From Sipunculus nudus (lineage: Eukaryota > Annelida > Sipuncula > Golfingiida > Sipunculidae), in assembly GCA_026874595.1 (NCBI GenBank), contig CM049309.1, forward strand, positions 95,564,723 to 95,628,722: a stretch of DNA of 64,000 nt. The letters are read 5' to 3'. The notes beneath the pieces are model-generated. The model saw nothing but the letters and a program-made list of their open reading frames with translations. It made no database searches and had not been told where the DNA came from. Of this stretch, positions 23,873 through 35,981 are shown in pieces. A program made the translations under genes and the position numbers. Each line of letters starts with the position of its first letter. The stretch's first letter is position 1.

Positions 23873-25865
23873 ACAAGGCATACAGGCCTAATGCGAACCT
23901 GTGCAATGGTTTATACACCAGGTATAATGCTTCAATGCTGGGCCATTACTTTTCAAGTAGGCCTACATATCTTGTATACGATGAAGGTATCAGAGATGTA
24001 TACATATACCCAATTTCAGGCTGATATACCCTCCTGAGAAATAAGCTGGGACATACACTGTGCAAATATTATTGTAGGTAGCGCCACCAGTCTTGTATAC
24101 AACAAAGCTTTATGATATGTATAAATTTGCCCAATTTCAGGCTGTTATATCAAATTCCTCTGGAGAAATAAGCAGGCACATACACTGTGCAAAAGTCATT
24201 GTAGGTGGCGACACCTGTCTTGTGAACGAGAAAGCTATCAAAGACACAGACAGGCCAAATATCAGGCCAATACATCAAACTACTGGAGTTTGATGCACTA
24301 GCTGACCAGGCTTAGGTGAGAAAGGCAGTTTCCCTGAGTGAACTGTGACAAATTGCTGGCTCAAGCTACTGCACTGAGTGAACTCTTGACCTGCATCTGA
24401 CTAGACTGAGTGAACTTTTGACCTGAACCTAGCTGCACTGAGTAAACTCTTGACCTGTTGCATAATCTGACCAAGCTGGCAGTTTGCGAAAGCTATAGAT
24501 AGATCCAGGCTGACCTTTGGCTCCAAATCTGATACAGTGGGCAGTCTGCCAAAGCTATAAATAGAATGCAGCTACTGCACTGAGTGAACTCTTGACCTAT
24601 ACCTGGCTGCACTGAGTGAACTCTTGACCTGTTGCCTAATCTGTTACAGTTGCAAATCTGCCAAAGCTATAAACAGATCCAGGCTGACCTTTGGCCTGTT
24701 ACAAAATCTGAAATAGTTGGCAGTCTGCCAAGCTATTTAACCTGAAATCTAGTGGCATGATGTTATAGAAGCTGATAAAATGGTGCCAGGCTAGATGTAA
24801 CTGCTTCACACAGTTAACATATATGGTAAAATGACTCAATTCAGGCTCCATAATTCAGCCAAAAATCATTCATGTGGAACCATTAAAAACAATAATTATA
24901 AGAATTATTGTGGGGATTATTCTAATAAAATATCTAACAAATTTGCTTCAGGGGCATTAGTCGTAAAACGTTTTGCAGGTCTATCACTCATATAGGAAGA
25001 TACAGCAAACTGGCAAATAGCAAACAAAGTTCAGCTTCCTGTAACTCAGCCAAAAAGCACTGAACCAAAACCATTTGAACAAACTTGAATTATCAACATT
25101 TGAGGATAATTAATGTGTGAGATTTAAGAATTTGGCCCAGTGGTTTTTGAGAAGAAGATCTTTGTAGCCACTAAGCTGAAATGTGCTGTTATGGCATATG
25201 ACTAAATTCAGCTTCCCATTACTCAGCCAAAAGTCACTAAACAGAGACAATTTGAACAAACTTCAGAAAGTACTACCCTAGGATCATTTCCTTGCAATAT
25301 TAAACAATTTGGCCATATGGTTTCAGAGAAGAAGTTTTTTGTAGCCCTCAGTGTGATATAGGCACTGATGACCTCCGTACAAAAAAGGCCAATGCAGGTG
25401 GGGCCACCAACACCTCAATTTCAGATATGACTCATGTGACCAACATTGGCACAAAATTTGGTGATGTTGCTCCAGCCGTTTTTTTAGATTTAAATTTTAA
25501 TATGCCTTTTGGACAGATGACTAAGTTCAACTTCCTGTAACTTGGCAAAAAATTAACGAACTGGAACCATTTGAACAAATTTGAGAGAGATGGTATAAAA
25601 GATCATTTCTGTGAAATACTGAACAATTTGGCTGGACTGTTTCGTCGGAGAAGATTTTTAAATGTTTTTTAGCTCTTTCCCTATAAAATCTAAGAAAATG
25701 CAGTTATCCAAAAAATAAGCAAAATCTGATTGAGTTTTTCAGATGGCTAATTTTTTGCATAAAAATTTGTGATGCCAGCACCTGTTGTTTTCGAGATAGT
25801 ATATGGGTTAACGTACAGACGACGGATGACGCCACACAATCGCATTTGCTCACAGGTTCGCTTAA
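23873..25865. mobile_element. Family-1 element, shorter copy
   Basis: Starts acaaggcatacaggcctaat and gcgaacctgtgc, and ends cacaggttcgcttaa. The 11-bp subterminal inverted repeat GCGAACCTGTG / CACAGGTTCGC is intact. At 2.0 kb it lacks part of the interior seen in the 3.7-kb copies. Internal modules include the palindrome-bearing segment ggtagcgccacc. Confidence 0.8.
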
Positions 25866-25997
25866 AAATATTTAACTATGCTTCATGTTTAACATCTCTG
25901 TATTATTATAATGTATATACATAGGATTTTAACTATTTTAACTATTCAGCTATGCTTACAGGATAAAGAAGTTCATTCCCAATTACTTAATATTTAA

Positions 25998-26040
25998 ACA
26001 AGTGACCCATGGGTCATGACTCTCAGCTGACTGGGAAAAG
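25998..26040. repeat. Family-2 left terminus
   Basis: acaagtgacccatgggtcat, then gactctcagctga. One base differs from consensus in the start and two in the subterminal repeat. Confidence 0.6.
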
Positions 26041-26324
26041 ATTCGCAAAAGGAAATTTTATCATCAGAATGGTAGTATATACCCATTCAGCTGAAGCATC
26101 AGACAGATTAACCAACAGGCCAAGATTTAGTCTGTATTTATATATCTCAAAAATTGAGAAAAATGTGTAAACTTTAAAAACTAGAATATGGGAAGCCGAC
26201 AAGTGACTACGTGTGTCAGCCAAAATCAGAGTGGAATGGGTGAAGTGAGGCATGGATTGAGTGGCAAGGGGAAACAGAGTGAAGTATGTTGCATATTAGC
26301 ATGGATGTCTGCAGCCTAAATGTG

Positions 26325-27445
26325 TAGGTAGGTTGTGCCACCTACCACAAATTCAGGAATCTGTCTAAGTTGTATACATATGCAAAATTTTAGGCAGAAA
26401 GGTCCAACCACTACATGTATATGAGTGATTTTAGCCCATGGCAGACAAACAGACAGACACTGTGCAAAAATGGTTGCAGGTGACCCCTCCAGTTTTGTGT
26501 ATGATAAAGACCTATGTGAGATCTAAACACATGCATAATTTTGGCCTAATCGGTCAAATGGTTCCTGAGATATGAGCTTGGATGTGTGCAGCGTTAACTA
26601 GAATGTAGGTGGCGCCACCTGTCATAAAATCAAGAAAGCTGTCCAGGATGTATAAACCTGCAAAATTTTAGGCAGTTATGTAAAACCACTAGAGAGAAAT
26701 GAGTGATTTTAGGCCACGGCAGACAAACATACAGACGCTGTGCAAAATGTGCAAAAATGGTTGCATGTGGCCCCTCCAGTTTTGCGTATGATAAAGAGCT
26801 ATGTGAGATCTATACACATGCAAAATTTGGCCCAATCGGTCAAACGGTTCCAGAGATATGAGCTTGGATGTCATCAGCGTGAACGTGAATGCCACCTGTC
26901 ATAAAATCAAGAAAGCCCTCCTGGATGAATACGCATGCCGAATTTCAGGTAAATTAGTCAATTAACTGCAGAGATATGAGTGATGTTAACCTAAGGCAGT
27001 TAACAGATGGTCATTGTGCAAACATGGTTACATGTGGCGCCACCATTTTTTGACCATTTTTTGTGTATGTTATAGAGCTATCCAAGGGCTACATTTGTAT
27101 AAATTTTATTTCCTGATCAGTCATTCGTTTCCTGAGATATGAGCTTGGATGTCATCAGCGTGAACGTGGATGTAGGTGGCGCCACCTATCATAAAATCAA
27201 GAAAGCTATCCAGGATGTATACGCATGACGAATTTCAGGTGAATTAGTCAATTCACTGTGAATTAGTCAATTCACTGCAGAGATATGAGTGATTTTAACC
27301 CAAGGCAGATGAACAGATGGACACTGTGAAAACATGGTTACAGGTGGCGCCACCATTTTTTGTGTATGTTATAAAGCAATCCAAGGGCTACATTTGTATA
27401 AATTTTATTTCCTGATCGGTCAAATGGTTCCCGAGATATGAGGGT
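26325..27445. repeat. Four imperfect tandem modules of about 285 bp
   Basis: Modules begin at the palindrome-like gtaggtggcgccacc or its derivative (about 26330, 26605, 26888, 27174). Each then runs ataaaatcaagaaagc..., a gcagacaaacagac block, gttgca.gtggc.cc.ccagtttt, and ends ttcc-gagatatgagc-ttggatg. They have diverged by tens of percent. Confidence 0.75.
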
Positions 27446-27639
27446 TTATGTGGTGAAACAGATGCACAAATGGACGCTGGATAGAGAGGAAAGGTCAGAG
27501 GTCAACGCAAATTGGTTAGGCACCAGTTCACATTTGACCCGATAATTGGTGTAAGTTTCGGAATAATCGGTCCATTAGTCTCACAGGAGCTCTCTGGAAA
27601 TGAACGTGGCGGCGGCAGAGGAACCCGGTCAAAAACATA

Positions 27640-28995
27640 GTATCCGCAAAACTTCGTTTTGGCAGATACAAAAATACAGGTGGCTCCACCAGTCTGCAGA
27701 AACTAATAAAAACACTTAATGGTCAATATCAATGCAAAGAATCATTGTGATCTCCGCATTAATTGTTCAGATACTTCAGCTTTTGTATTAAATTGTCCAT
27801 TATTCTGAGGGATACTTCAGAATCCTATAGCTAGAAGGATATGGGTAACAGAGACCTAATTTCAAGTTTCCACAGGCACTTATCATGGGCCTCCTTGCAT
27901 GACAAGAATGAAGATTCTAGGTCCAGTTGTTGCGATTTGTACCCTGTTGACAGAAAACCACATCTTTACAGGTCTCAAAAAAAGAGAAAAAAATTTGTAA
28001 AAATTTGAAAAAAAATAGAGGTGGCACACCCAGTCTGCAGAAACTGAAGGAACAGCTCATGATCAATATGTATGCCGAAAATCATGACCATCAGTGTTGT
28101 AGTTATTGAGATACTGCAGTTTTTGTATCAAATTCTCCATTATTCTGGGGGGGTATTTTGGAGCCATACAGCTTAAAGAATATGGGTAACAGAGACCTAA
28201 TTTCAGGTTTCCATGGAGACTTTTCATGGGTCTCCCTGTGTGTCAAGAATGAAGATTCTAGGTCCAGTTTTTATGATTTGTGCCCTGTTAACAGATGTTA
28301 ATATCTTTAAAGGTCTCAAAAATAAAGAAAAAAATCGTAAAAAAACCCAAACAAATACAGGTGGTGCCACCAGTCTGCAGAAACTGATGAAACACTCCAT
28401 GATCAATATCCATGCAAACAATTATGGTGATCTCTGCATTAGCTGTTCAGATACTTCAGCTTTTGTATCAAATTTTCCATTATTCTGAGCTGTACTTTGG
28501 AGTGCCATAGCTCAAAGGATATGGGTAACAGAGACCTAATTTCTGGTTTCCATGGAGACTTTTCATAAGTCTCTCAGTGTGTGGAGAATGAAGATTCTAG
28601 GTCCAGTCGTTACGATTTGTGCCACGTTAACAGATGACAGCATCCTTAAAGGTCTCAAAAATAGAGGAAAACAATCATAAAAAACAAACAATACAGGTGG
28701 CGCCACCAGTCTGCATGAACTGATGGAACATCTCATTATCAATATGTATGCCAAAAATCATGACCATCAGTGATGTAGTTATTGAGATATTGAAGTTTTT
28801 GTATGAAATTTTTGACTATTCTGGGAGGTACTTTTGGGCCCCATAGCTTGAAGGATATGGGCAACAGAGCCCTAATTTCTGGTTTCCAAGGAGATTTTTC
28901 ATGGACCTCTCAGAATCCCAAGTTACAAGGTTCTGGGTCCAGCCGTTCAGTTTGTGCCTGGTTAACGGACGGACAGACGGACAGACAGACGGACG
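27640..28995. repeat. Four imperfect tandem modules of about 345 bp
   Basis: Each module has caggtggcgccaccagtctg, a catgatcaatatg block, gttcagatacttcagctttt, atggagacttttcatgg and agattctaggtccag. Starts are near 27668, 28018, 28358 and 28693. The last runs into a GACGGACGG tail ending gctgagctaa at 29048. A fifth, isolated copy is at about 30082-30365. Confidence 0.75.
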
Positions 28996-29048
28996 ACGGA
29001 CAAAGAGTGATCGCTATAGCTCAGATGACTTTCAGTCAGCTGAGCTAA

Positions 29049-30066
29049 CAATTACGCAATACTGATATCATTTCTGGCATGTGCATAGCGAATGTATAGA
29101 AAAATATATATATTATATATGATCAAAGTCAGATCAGTGGTTTTGATATTGGGCAGTCTGAAAGTGTAACAATTTTTTTTTTCATTAATATCTTGAAGGA
29201 ATTAAGTCCTAGTGCCCAAATTCTTGGCTTGGTAGGGGATTTTGGAGACATCTAACTGTATGCCAAATTTAAGGAACTTAGAGCTGAAGCTGGGGAGCTG
29301 AGCTCTAGCAAACTGCATAACACTAGCTTGATGTAAACAATATGTGACATGGTGCTTGAAAACTTGAATAAAATCTACAGTTTTTTATAAACTGGTTTCA
29401 AAGTTTTGGTGTTAACAGTTGAAATCCTATCAAAAACATGCTTTGAAAATTAAATCCACAGCAGTTACAGGAAAAAAACATGCCATGGTAAAAGTTGGGC
29501 AAAATTTAAGGTACCAATTTTTTATTTTTGCTAATATTTTAAAAAATTTTAAAGATTTTGATCTAATTTTGGGTATACAATTTAATTTTGATTAATAAAA
29601 GTTATATTACTGGAAAAAAGTGCTTAGCTTTGACAAGTTTTGTGTTAAGGGATCAAATTTCTTTCCTGATTATTTACAAAATGCATTATGTTTGGGCCCA
29701 TAACTTTTTTAAATTATAAAATACAGACCTAATTTCTGGCATGTACATAGGAACTATATAGAGGATTTTTTATGGTGAATACAAGGAAAAACAGATGAGT
29801 GGTTTTGATATTAGGCAGTCCTGAAGTGTGAAAATAGGTTTTGAATAAAAAATTGAGGTTTTTCCTTAATTTCTCAAAGGAACAAAGTCGCAAAGACCCA
29901 ATTTTTGGCTTGGTAGGAGATCTTGGGGACATCTAACATTATGCAATTTTGGATTCCTTGGTCTTACAGTTTCAAAACGTGCCACATCTATGGACAGACA
30001 GATGGACAGACAGACGGACAATGGACAACGACTATAGCTCAGATGACTTATAGTCAGCTGAGCTAA
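29049..30066. mobile_element. Family-2 right-hand segment
   Basis: Repeats the module order of 16191-17563 and ends with the tail at 30066 (tatagtcagctgagctaa). A minus-strand frame of 67 codons at 29729-29932 again starts MSP.SPT and matches those at 17201-17404 and 45408-45614. Confidence 0.65.
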
Positions 30067-30369
30067 AAAATTTTTTAAAATCTAGGTGGCACCACCAGTG
30101 TGCAGGAACAGACGATACACTCCAACATCCATGCAAAGAACCATGGTGATCAATGCATTGGTTGTTCAAATACTGGAGCTTTTGTATCAAATTTTAAGTT
30201 AATCTGGGGGATATTTTGAGCCAAATAGTGTGGATAATATGGGTGACAGAGACCTAATGTCAGGTTTCCAAGGACTTTTAATGGGCCTCCCTGTATGTCA
30301 AGAAAGAAGATTCTAGGTCCAGTCGTTACGATTTGTGCCCTGTTAACAGATGACCACATCTTTTAAGGA

Positions 30370-31190
30370 GATATCGTGCGCGAAAGAAATTCAGCAACTG
30401 GGCTGTGGCGGCCATATTGGAATACCGACAGGTCTCTTATGCAAAAGGTCTGGAGCCCTCGTATGTACAAATCATCCCTGTGAATTTGGGAAAGTTGAAG
30501 TATGTTGTTGTTAAGTTATTGCATGCGAAAGAAAATCAGCTGTGGTGGCCATATTGGAATTCCAACAAGTCTGTAATTTGATAGGTCTGGAGCCCTCATA
30601 GGCACCAGTTATCCCTGTGAATTTGGGAAAGCTGCATTATATGTTGTTGTTGAGTTATCCCATGCAAAAGAAAATCAGCAATTAGGCTGTGGCAGCCATA
30701 TTCTAAATCTGACAAGTCTGTAATTCGATAGGTCTGGAGCCCTCATAAGTACCAGTCATCCCTGTGAATTTTGGAAAGCTCAGTTTGTTGTTGTTGAGTT
30801 ATCGTACTAAAAGAGAAAATCAGCGATTTGGCTGTGGCAGCCATATATGAAATGCGACAAGTCTGTTATTCGATAGGTCTGGAACCCACATAGGTACCAA
30901 TCATCCCTGTGAATTTTGGAAAGCTGCAGTATGTTGTTGTTGAGTTATTGCGTGCAAAAGAAAATCAGCGATTGGGCTTTGGCGGCCATATTGGAATTCT
31001 GACAAGTTTGTAATTGGAAAGGTCTTGAGCCCTCATAGGTACCAATCATCCCTGTGACTTTGGGAAACCTGCAGTGTGTTCTTGTTGAGTTATTGCGCGC
31101 GAAAGAAAGTGTCACTGAAGGAAGGACTGAAGGAAGGATGGACTGAAGGACGGACTGACATGGTGATCACTATAGGGCACTGCTTGTCAA
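30370..31190. repeat. Five tandem modules of about 145 bp
   Basis: Each module has gcgaaagaaaatcagc, ggctgtgg(c/t)ggccatatt, aggtctggagccctcata, atccctgtgaattt and gttgttgttgagttatt. Starts are near 30375, 30522, 30661, 30805 and 30950. The array ends in a ggaaggactgaagga tail and gatcactatagggc, resembling the tails of the other families. Confidence 0.75.
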
Positions 31191-31690
31191 GTGGGGCCCT
31201 AATTATTGTTTCATAAAATAACAGCAAAACTGTACCTATGTAGGTGTTTGGCTGGTGCTTAAGTCCTGTCATAATATTTCTTGCTATCAGCCATGAGGCA
31301 CAGTTGCACCTGTCTGAACATTAACAAGCTGTGTATAAGACATGGGGTTTAAGTAATGCGAGAAGTAAGAACATTTATTTCTCGAAAAAAGTATTGGATA
31401 TTACTGATTATTTTAACCTCCTCGCTAATTGCAGAAAGATTAATAATGCATTTCATTCAGAAGCCTGCAACAGATTTTTGTACCGGCAAAGTCAAAAGGC
31501 GGGAAAATGTTGGTGCCCTTGGTGTTGTTTACTCATTCTATTGAAGTAGACCGTAGCTATTTTCTTCTTAATCATTCAGGCCAATTTCTTGGCCAATTCT
31601 CCATTTTCGATATTTTGAAGACTTAAATTATTTTAACTCCTCATTTTTGCGATTTCCTGATTAGACCAGCAGACCGTGAGTTCAAGAAAA
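31191..31690. other. Intron sequence without recognised features
   Basis: Nothing beyond short open frames was seen; two overlapping plus-strand frames at 31331-31549 match no recognised protein. Confidence 0.4.
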
Positions 31691-32350
31691 CTTAAATGAA
31701 AGCTACCTTTTTTTTTCACAAATTCCTTTCAAATTTAAAATTTTATTAAATTAAAACCTCATCTGTCTATCATGTAAAAAGCAAATGTACATACAGGGAA
31801 CAAATGTGACATAATCAAACTTGAGCAAACTTTAAGGTAAAGATTTTACATTTATGCTTATAACTGAATAAAAATTAAAACTAAGTTGAATATAAATATA
31901 TGTTTGAAATAAGCTCTCTAGCTATACAATTTATCATATTAAGTGAGTAAACATATTTACTGATTTTTTGAAAAAGTGCAGTACGTTTTGGCCCATAATT
32001 TCAAATACTTATGCAATATTGACCTAAGTTCTGGCATGTACATAGGAAATATATGCAGAATGGTTATATCAAATATGAATAGATTAACAACAGCAGTTTT
32101 CATAGAAAGCAGTTTTGAATTGTAACAATATTTTTTACTGGAAAATCAGGGTTTTCCTTGTTCCCTCAAAGGAACAAAGTCACAGTGACCTAGTTTTGGG
32201 TTAGTGATGTCTAACTGTTGAATTTTTTTTATTTGTATGTCCAATGCTTCAAAATGTGCCTCGTTAAAGGTTAGACTACTGGATGGACGGTGGGATGACA
32301 GACAAAGGACCATCACTAGAGCTCAGATGACTTATAGTCAGCTGAGCTAA
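31691..32350. mobile_element. Family-2 right-hand segment, diverged
   Basis: Carries tttggcccataat, ctggcatgtacataggaa, the aaggaacaaagtc block and a shortened tail ending tcagctgagctaa at 32350. Confidence 0.6.
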
Positions 32351-32583
32351 AAATTTCAAATGAAATATGTTTTTACATGTCACTAAAAGATTATGGCACT
32401 ATCTATTCCATTTAAACTTTCATCTTATGGATGACTTTCTGTTTCCTTTTAACCCTTCATTTAACCGATGACTTACTGGTTTCTTGAACACTTTTGATTT
32501 CCCTTTAAACTTTCCTTTTAATGGAAGCTTACTGCCTTCATGAATCTTAGTTGTATCCATCAGCAAGGTCAAAAAAGCATTAA

Positions 32584-34398
32584 CTTTTTAAGTAATCTGT
32601 ATTTACACAGGCACTCAGTCCAGCCAGTCAGCCATACATACTTTTTAAGTAATCTGTACCTACACAGGTACTCAGTCCAGCCAGTCAGCCATACATACTT
32701 TTTAAGTAATCTGTATCTACACAGGCACTCAGTCCAGCCAGTCAGCCATACATACTTTTTAAGTAATCTGTATCTACACAGGCACTCAGTCCAGCCAGTC
32801 AGCCATACATACTTTTTAAGTATCTGTATCTACATAGGCACTCAGTCCAGCCAGTCAGCCATACATACTTTTTAAGTAATCTGTATCTACACAGGCACTC
32901 AGTCCAGCCAGTCAGCCATACATACTTTTTAAGTAATCTGTATCTACACAGGCACTCAGTCCAGCCAGTCAGCCATACATACTTTTTAAGTAATCTGTAT
33001 CTACACAGGCACTCAGTCCAGCCAGTCAGCCATACATACTTTTTAAGTAATCTGTATCTACACAGGCACTCAGTCCAGCCAGTCAGCCATACATACTTTT
33101 TAAGTAATCTGTATCTACACAGGCACTCAGTCCAGCCATACATACTTTTTAAGTAATCTGTATCTACACAGGCACTCAGTCCAGCCAGTCAGCCATACAT
33201 ACTTTTTAAGTAATCTGTATCTACACAGGCACTCAGTCCAGCCAGTCAGCCATACATACTTTTTAAGTAATCTGTATCTACACAGTCACTCAGTCCAGCC
33301 AGTCAGCCATACATACTTTTTAAGTAATCTGTATCTACACAGGCACTCAGTCCAGCCAGTCAGCCATACATACTTTTTAAGTAATCTGTATCTACACAGG
33401 CACTCAGTCCAGCCAGTCAGCCATACATACTTTTTAAGTAATCTGTATCTACACAGGCACTCAGTCCAGCCAGTCAGCCATACATACTTTTTAAGTAATC
33501 TGTATCTACACAGGCACTCAGTCCAGCCAGTCAGCCATACATACTTTTTAAGTAATCTGTATCTACACAGGCACTCAGTCCAGCCAGTCAGCCGTACATT
33601 CTTTTTAAGTAATCTGTATCTACACAGGCACTCAGTCCAGCCAGTCAGCCGTACATACTTTTTAAGTAATCTGTATCTACACAGGCACTCAGTCCAGCCA
33701 GTCAGCCGTACATACTTTTTAAGTAATCTGTATCAACACAGGCACTCAGTCCAGCCAGTCACCCATACATACTTTTTAAGTAATCTGTATCTACACAGGC
33801 ACTCAGTCCAGCCAGTCAGCCATACATACTTTTAAAGTAATCTGTATCTACACAGGCACTCAGTCCAGCCAGTCAGCCATACATACTTTTTAAGTAATCT
33901 GTATCTACACAGGCACTCAGTCCAGCCAGTCAGCCATACATACTTTTTAAGTAATCTGTAACTACACAGGCACTCAGTCCAGCCAGTCAGCCATACATAC
34001 TTTTTAAGTAATCTGTATCTACACAGGCACTCAGTCCAGCCAGTCACCCATACATACTTTTTAAGTAATCTGTATCTACACAGGCACTCAGTCCAGCCAG
34101 TCAGCCATACATACTTTTTAAGTAATCTGTATCTACACAGGCACTCAGTCCAGCCAGTCAGCCATACATACTTTTTAAGTAATCTGTATCTACACAGGCA
34201 CTCAGTCCAGCCAGTCAGCCATACATACTTTTTAAGTAATCTGTATCTACACAAGTACTCAGTCCAGCCAGTCAGCCATACATACTTTTTAAGTAATCTG
34301 TATCTACACAGGCACTCAGTCCAGCCAGTCAGACATACATACTTTTTAATTAATCTGTATCAACACAGGTACTCAGTCCAGCCAGTCAGCCATACATA
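32584..34398. repeat. 57-bp minisatellite abutting a UBE3C donor
   Basis: About 32 copies of a 57-bp unit (ctttttaagtaatctg...cagccatacata on the plus strand). They end at 34398, immediately before the donor of the exon 34404-34494. On the minus strand the gene reads ACG/gtaagtatgtatggctgac, while each copy reads aaaaagtatgtatggctgac. The copied donor GT is therefore AA in the units, while the next GTATGT is retained. Because 57 is a multiple of 3, long spurious frames arise on both strands. Most copies differ by 0-2 bases. Confidence 0.96.
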
Positions 34399-34403
34399 CT
34401 TAC

Positions 34404-34494
34404 CGTGACCTCACCCAGCCTATCATTGGTAATCGTAAAGTCAAGACCAAGGTCAGACACATCACCATCATAATGCTTCAGGAACAACAAATTT
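34404..34494 (-). CDS. UBE3C: UBE3C coding exon: HECT N-lobe
   Basis: 91 nt, phase 2 in (completes AA/A, Lys), phase 0 out. The acceptor is gattgtag and the donor ACG/gtaagt. It encodes NLLFLKHYDGDVSDLGLDFT then ITNDRLGEVT, matching UBE3C NLLFLKSYEDDVEELGLNFT.VNN.LGE. The DV..L.L.F pattern is typical of HECT N-lobes. Its donor is contiguous with the 57-bp array: the first intronic bases after gtaag are already array sequence. The splice site therefore marks the array border. Confidence 0.95.
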
Positions 34495-34885
34495 CTACAA
34501 TCACAAACACAGAAGAACCAGTAACCCCAGTTAACAAGAAAACACACATACATTTATACTGTTTATACTGAAGAAGGGAAAAGATGGTTTTTGACCACCC
34601 TGTTGAGGGTGTCACATTTCCAGTTTCCTAACTTAGTCATGACTTTTAAAGCGAGAACAAATCCTGTTCAGGGGCAGGCCATGGAGGAGTGCTAGCTTAG
34701 GGCAAAAATAACACTTCAGCACTTTTGTCTCAAAGTTAGGTCCAAAAAATTAGAATGACAAGCTGAGATGGGGTACTTGCCTATAGTAGAAAAGGGCCAT
34801 AGATTAAATCTGCAGCCTCAAACATCCTGATAAATGCTAATACTGTAACAAAGAAGGAACACAAGATGATGGTTATTAAGCTTGA

Positions 34886-35006
34886 AACTTAGCATGAATT
34901 GCCTCTGTTATTTAGATTGTAACTTAGCATGAATTGAATCTGTTATTTAGCTTGTAACTTAGCATGAATTACCACCATTATTTAGATTGTAACTTAGCAT
35001 GAATTG
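34886..35006. repeat. 35-bp repeat, about 3.5 copies, next to a UBE3C donor
   Basis: The unit is aacttagcatgaattg plus about 19 nt, ending at 35006, with the donor at 35021-35026. On the minus strand the gene reads TACAA/gtaagtaaaaga, then caattcatgctaag. The units read tacaagctaaataacaga, then caattcatgctaag. The unit is thus a copy of the exon end and donor with GT changed to GC or TC. Confidence 0.8.
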
Positions 35007-35026
35007 CCAGTTTGTCTTTTACTTAC

Positions 35027-35151
35027 TTGTACATTTCAGGGTCCAAGGAAGCCAAGTGATGGATATCAACTTCACCGCCATGACGACCGAGAATCTTGGA
35101 CAGGAAGAAGCTGGCAAATGGTAGCTCCACCAGCATGTTTTCATACAGTGC
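35027..35151 (-). CDS. UBE3C: UBE3C coding exon: HECT N-lobe
   Basis: 125 nt, phase 0 in, phase 2 out. The acceptor is tatttacag and the donor TACAA/gtaagt. It encodes ALYENMLVELPFASFFLSKI, then LGRHGGEVDIHHLASLDPEM, then Y and two bases of Lys. The UBE3C counterpart is ALYENMLVELPFA.FFLSKLLG....VDIHHLASLDPE.YK. It belongs to the N-lobe region that helps hold the E2. Compared with the human protein there is a small length difference in the RHGGE loop. A 35-bp array at 34886-35006 starts about 15 nt after the donor and appears to be derived from it. A 22-bp array lies about 90 nt upstream of the acceptor. Confidence 0.96.
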
Positions 35152-35237
35152 CTGTAAATAAAAATGCTCAGTCACTAAAAACAACTAATCTGAGGAAGAA
35201 CTGATTGGAAAAAATAAAGACCCTAAATTAGGGCCAT

Positions 35238-35391
35238 GCTTGGTGAAGATCCTTGATCTGCTTGGTGAGGATCCTTGATCTGCTTGGTGAGGATCCTTGA
35301 TCTGCTTGGTGAGGATCCTTGATCTGCTTGGTGAGGATCCTTGATCTGCTTGGTGAGGATCCTTGATCTGCTTGGTGAGGATCCTTGATCT
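35238..35391. repeat. 22-bp minisatellite, 7 copies
   Basis: Seven exact or near-exact copies of gcttggtgaggatccttgat plus ct, with a GGATCC core. They lie in the intron about 90 nt upstream of the acceptor of exon 35027-35151. No resemblance to the splice site was seen. Confidence 0.95.
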
Positions 35392-35736
35392 AATGCACTG
35401 GAAAGTAATGACAAGATGATTGCCTGGAGGACATCTACTATTTTTTAAGTCTGAAATTAGACAGAACACATCTTGTGAAAGGTACCATTCTTAAGTAAAG
35501 ATTCACTGCAGCTGCTCACAAGTTTCTTCAGATACTGGGCAGGAAAGAGTGTAACAAATGGATTGATTATCACATGACCAATAGAAACATGCTTACAAAT
35601 GCTCTTTTTGTTTTGAGTTTCTTCAGACACAGGACCCTTGCTGAGTGTGGATTGTCCTTTGGCTGACCTGAACTGTGAACCTGATGACCACAAACAGTAT
35701 TATCCTATCCTAACAATTCATACTGTTAGTGCCTAC

Positions 35737-35981
35737 CTTTCCTAGAAGTCTTCCTATGAAGTAGTAATGGTTGGTCATGTTGTCCACCACTGCCTGGGCC
35801 TGGGGGTTTGGATACAACAACTGGTCACTGGTGAACCTGAAGAACCCTCGGTTTGGATCAAATGCAGTTTTAAGGACTTCTGATAAAAATTCCCGGAACA
35901 GCCCTCCTCCATCAATGCCTGCCTCGTTCAGACCCGCAAAGTTTGTCAGCTGAACTTGCATCCGAAGTTTCATGTTTGGTT
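35737..35981 (-). CDS. UBE3C: UBE3C coding exon: HECT N-lobe with EAGIDGGG motif
   Basis: 245 nt, phase 1 in, phase 0 out. The acceptor is tttattcag and the donor AAAG/gtaggc. It encodes EPNMKLRMQVQLTNFAGLNE, then AGIDGGGLFREFLSEVLKTA, FDPNRGFFRFTSDQLLYPNP, and ends HYYFIGRLLGK. The motifs GL.EAGIDGGG.FREFL.E, NP..G.F, LYPNP and YYF.GR.LGK are the hallmark of HECT N-lobes, and the exact wording is UBE3C rather than UBE3B or NEDD4. An ATG occurs four codons into the exon, but the acceptor and upstream conserved residues show that it is internal and not a start. Confidence 0.97.

Noticed and set aside
32540-34254. Frames with TECLCRYRLLKKYVWLTGW-type repeats on the minus strand and their plus-strand partners
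   Set aside because: Produced by the 57-bp array (19 codons per unit); intronic, with no gene signals.
35185-35469. Frames with SSPSRSRILTKQIKD-type repeats
   Set aside because: The 22-bp array read through three frames in turn (66 bp = 22 codons); non-coding intron.
35710-35973. A short gene starting at the ATG in MKLRMQVQL
   Set aside because: It is an internal UBE3C exon: acceptor and donor sites and flanking exons show that the ATG is not a start and that the C-terminal tail in this frame is intron.
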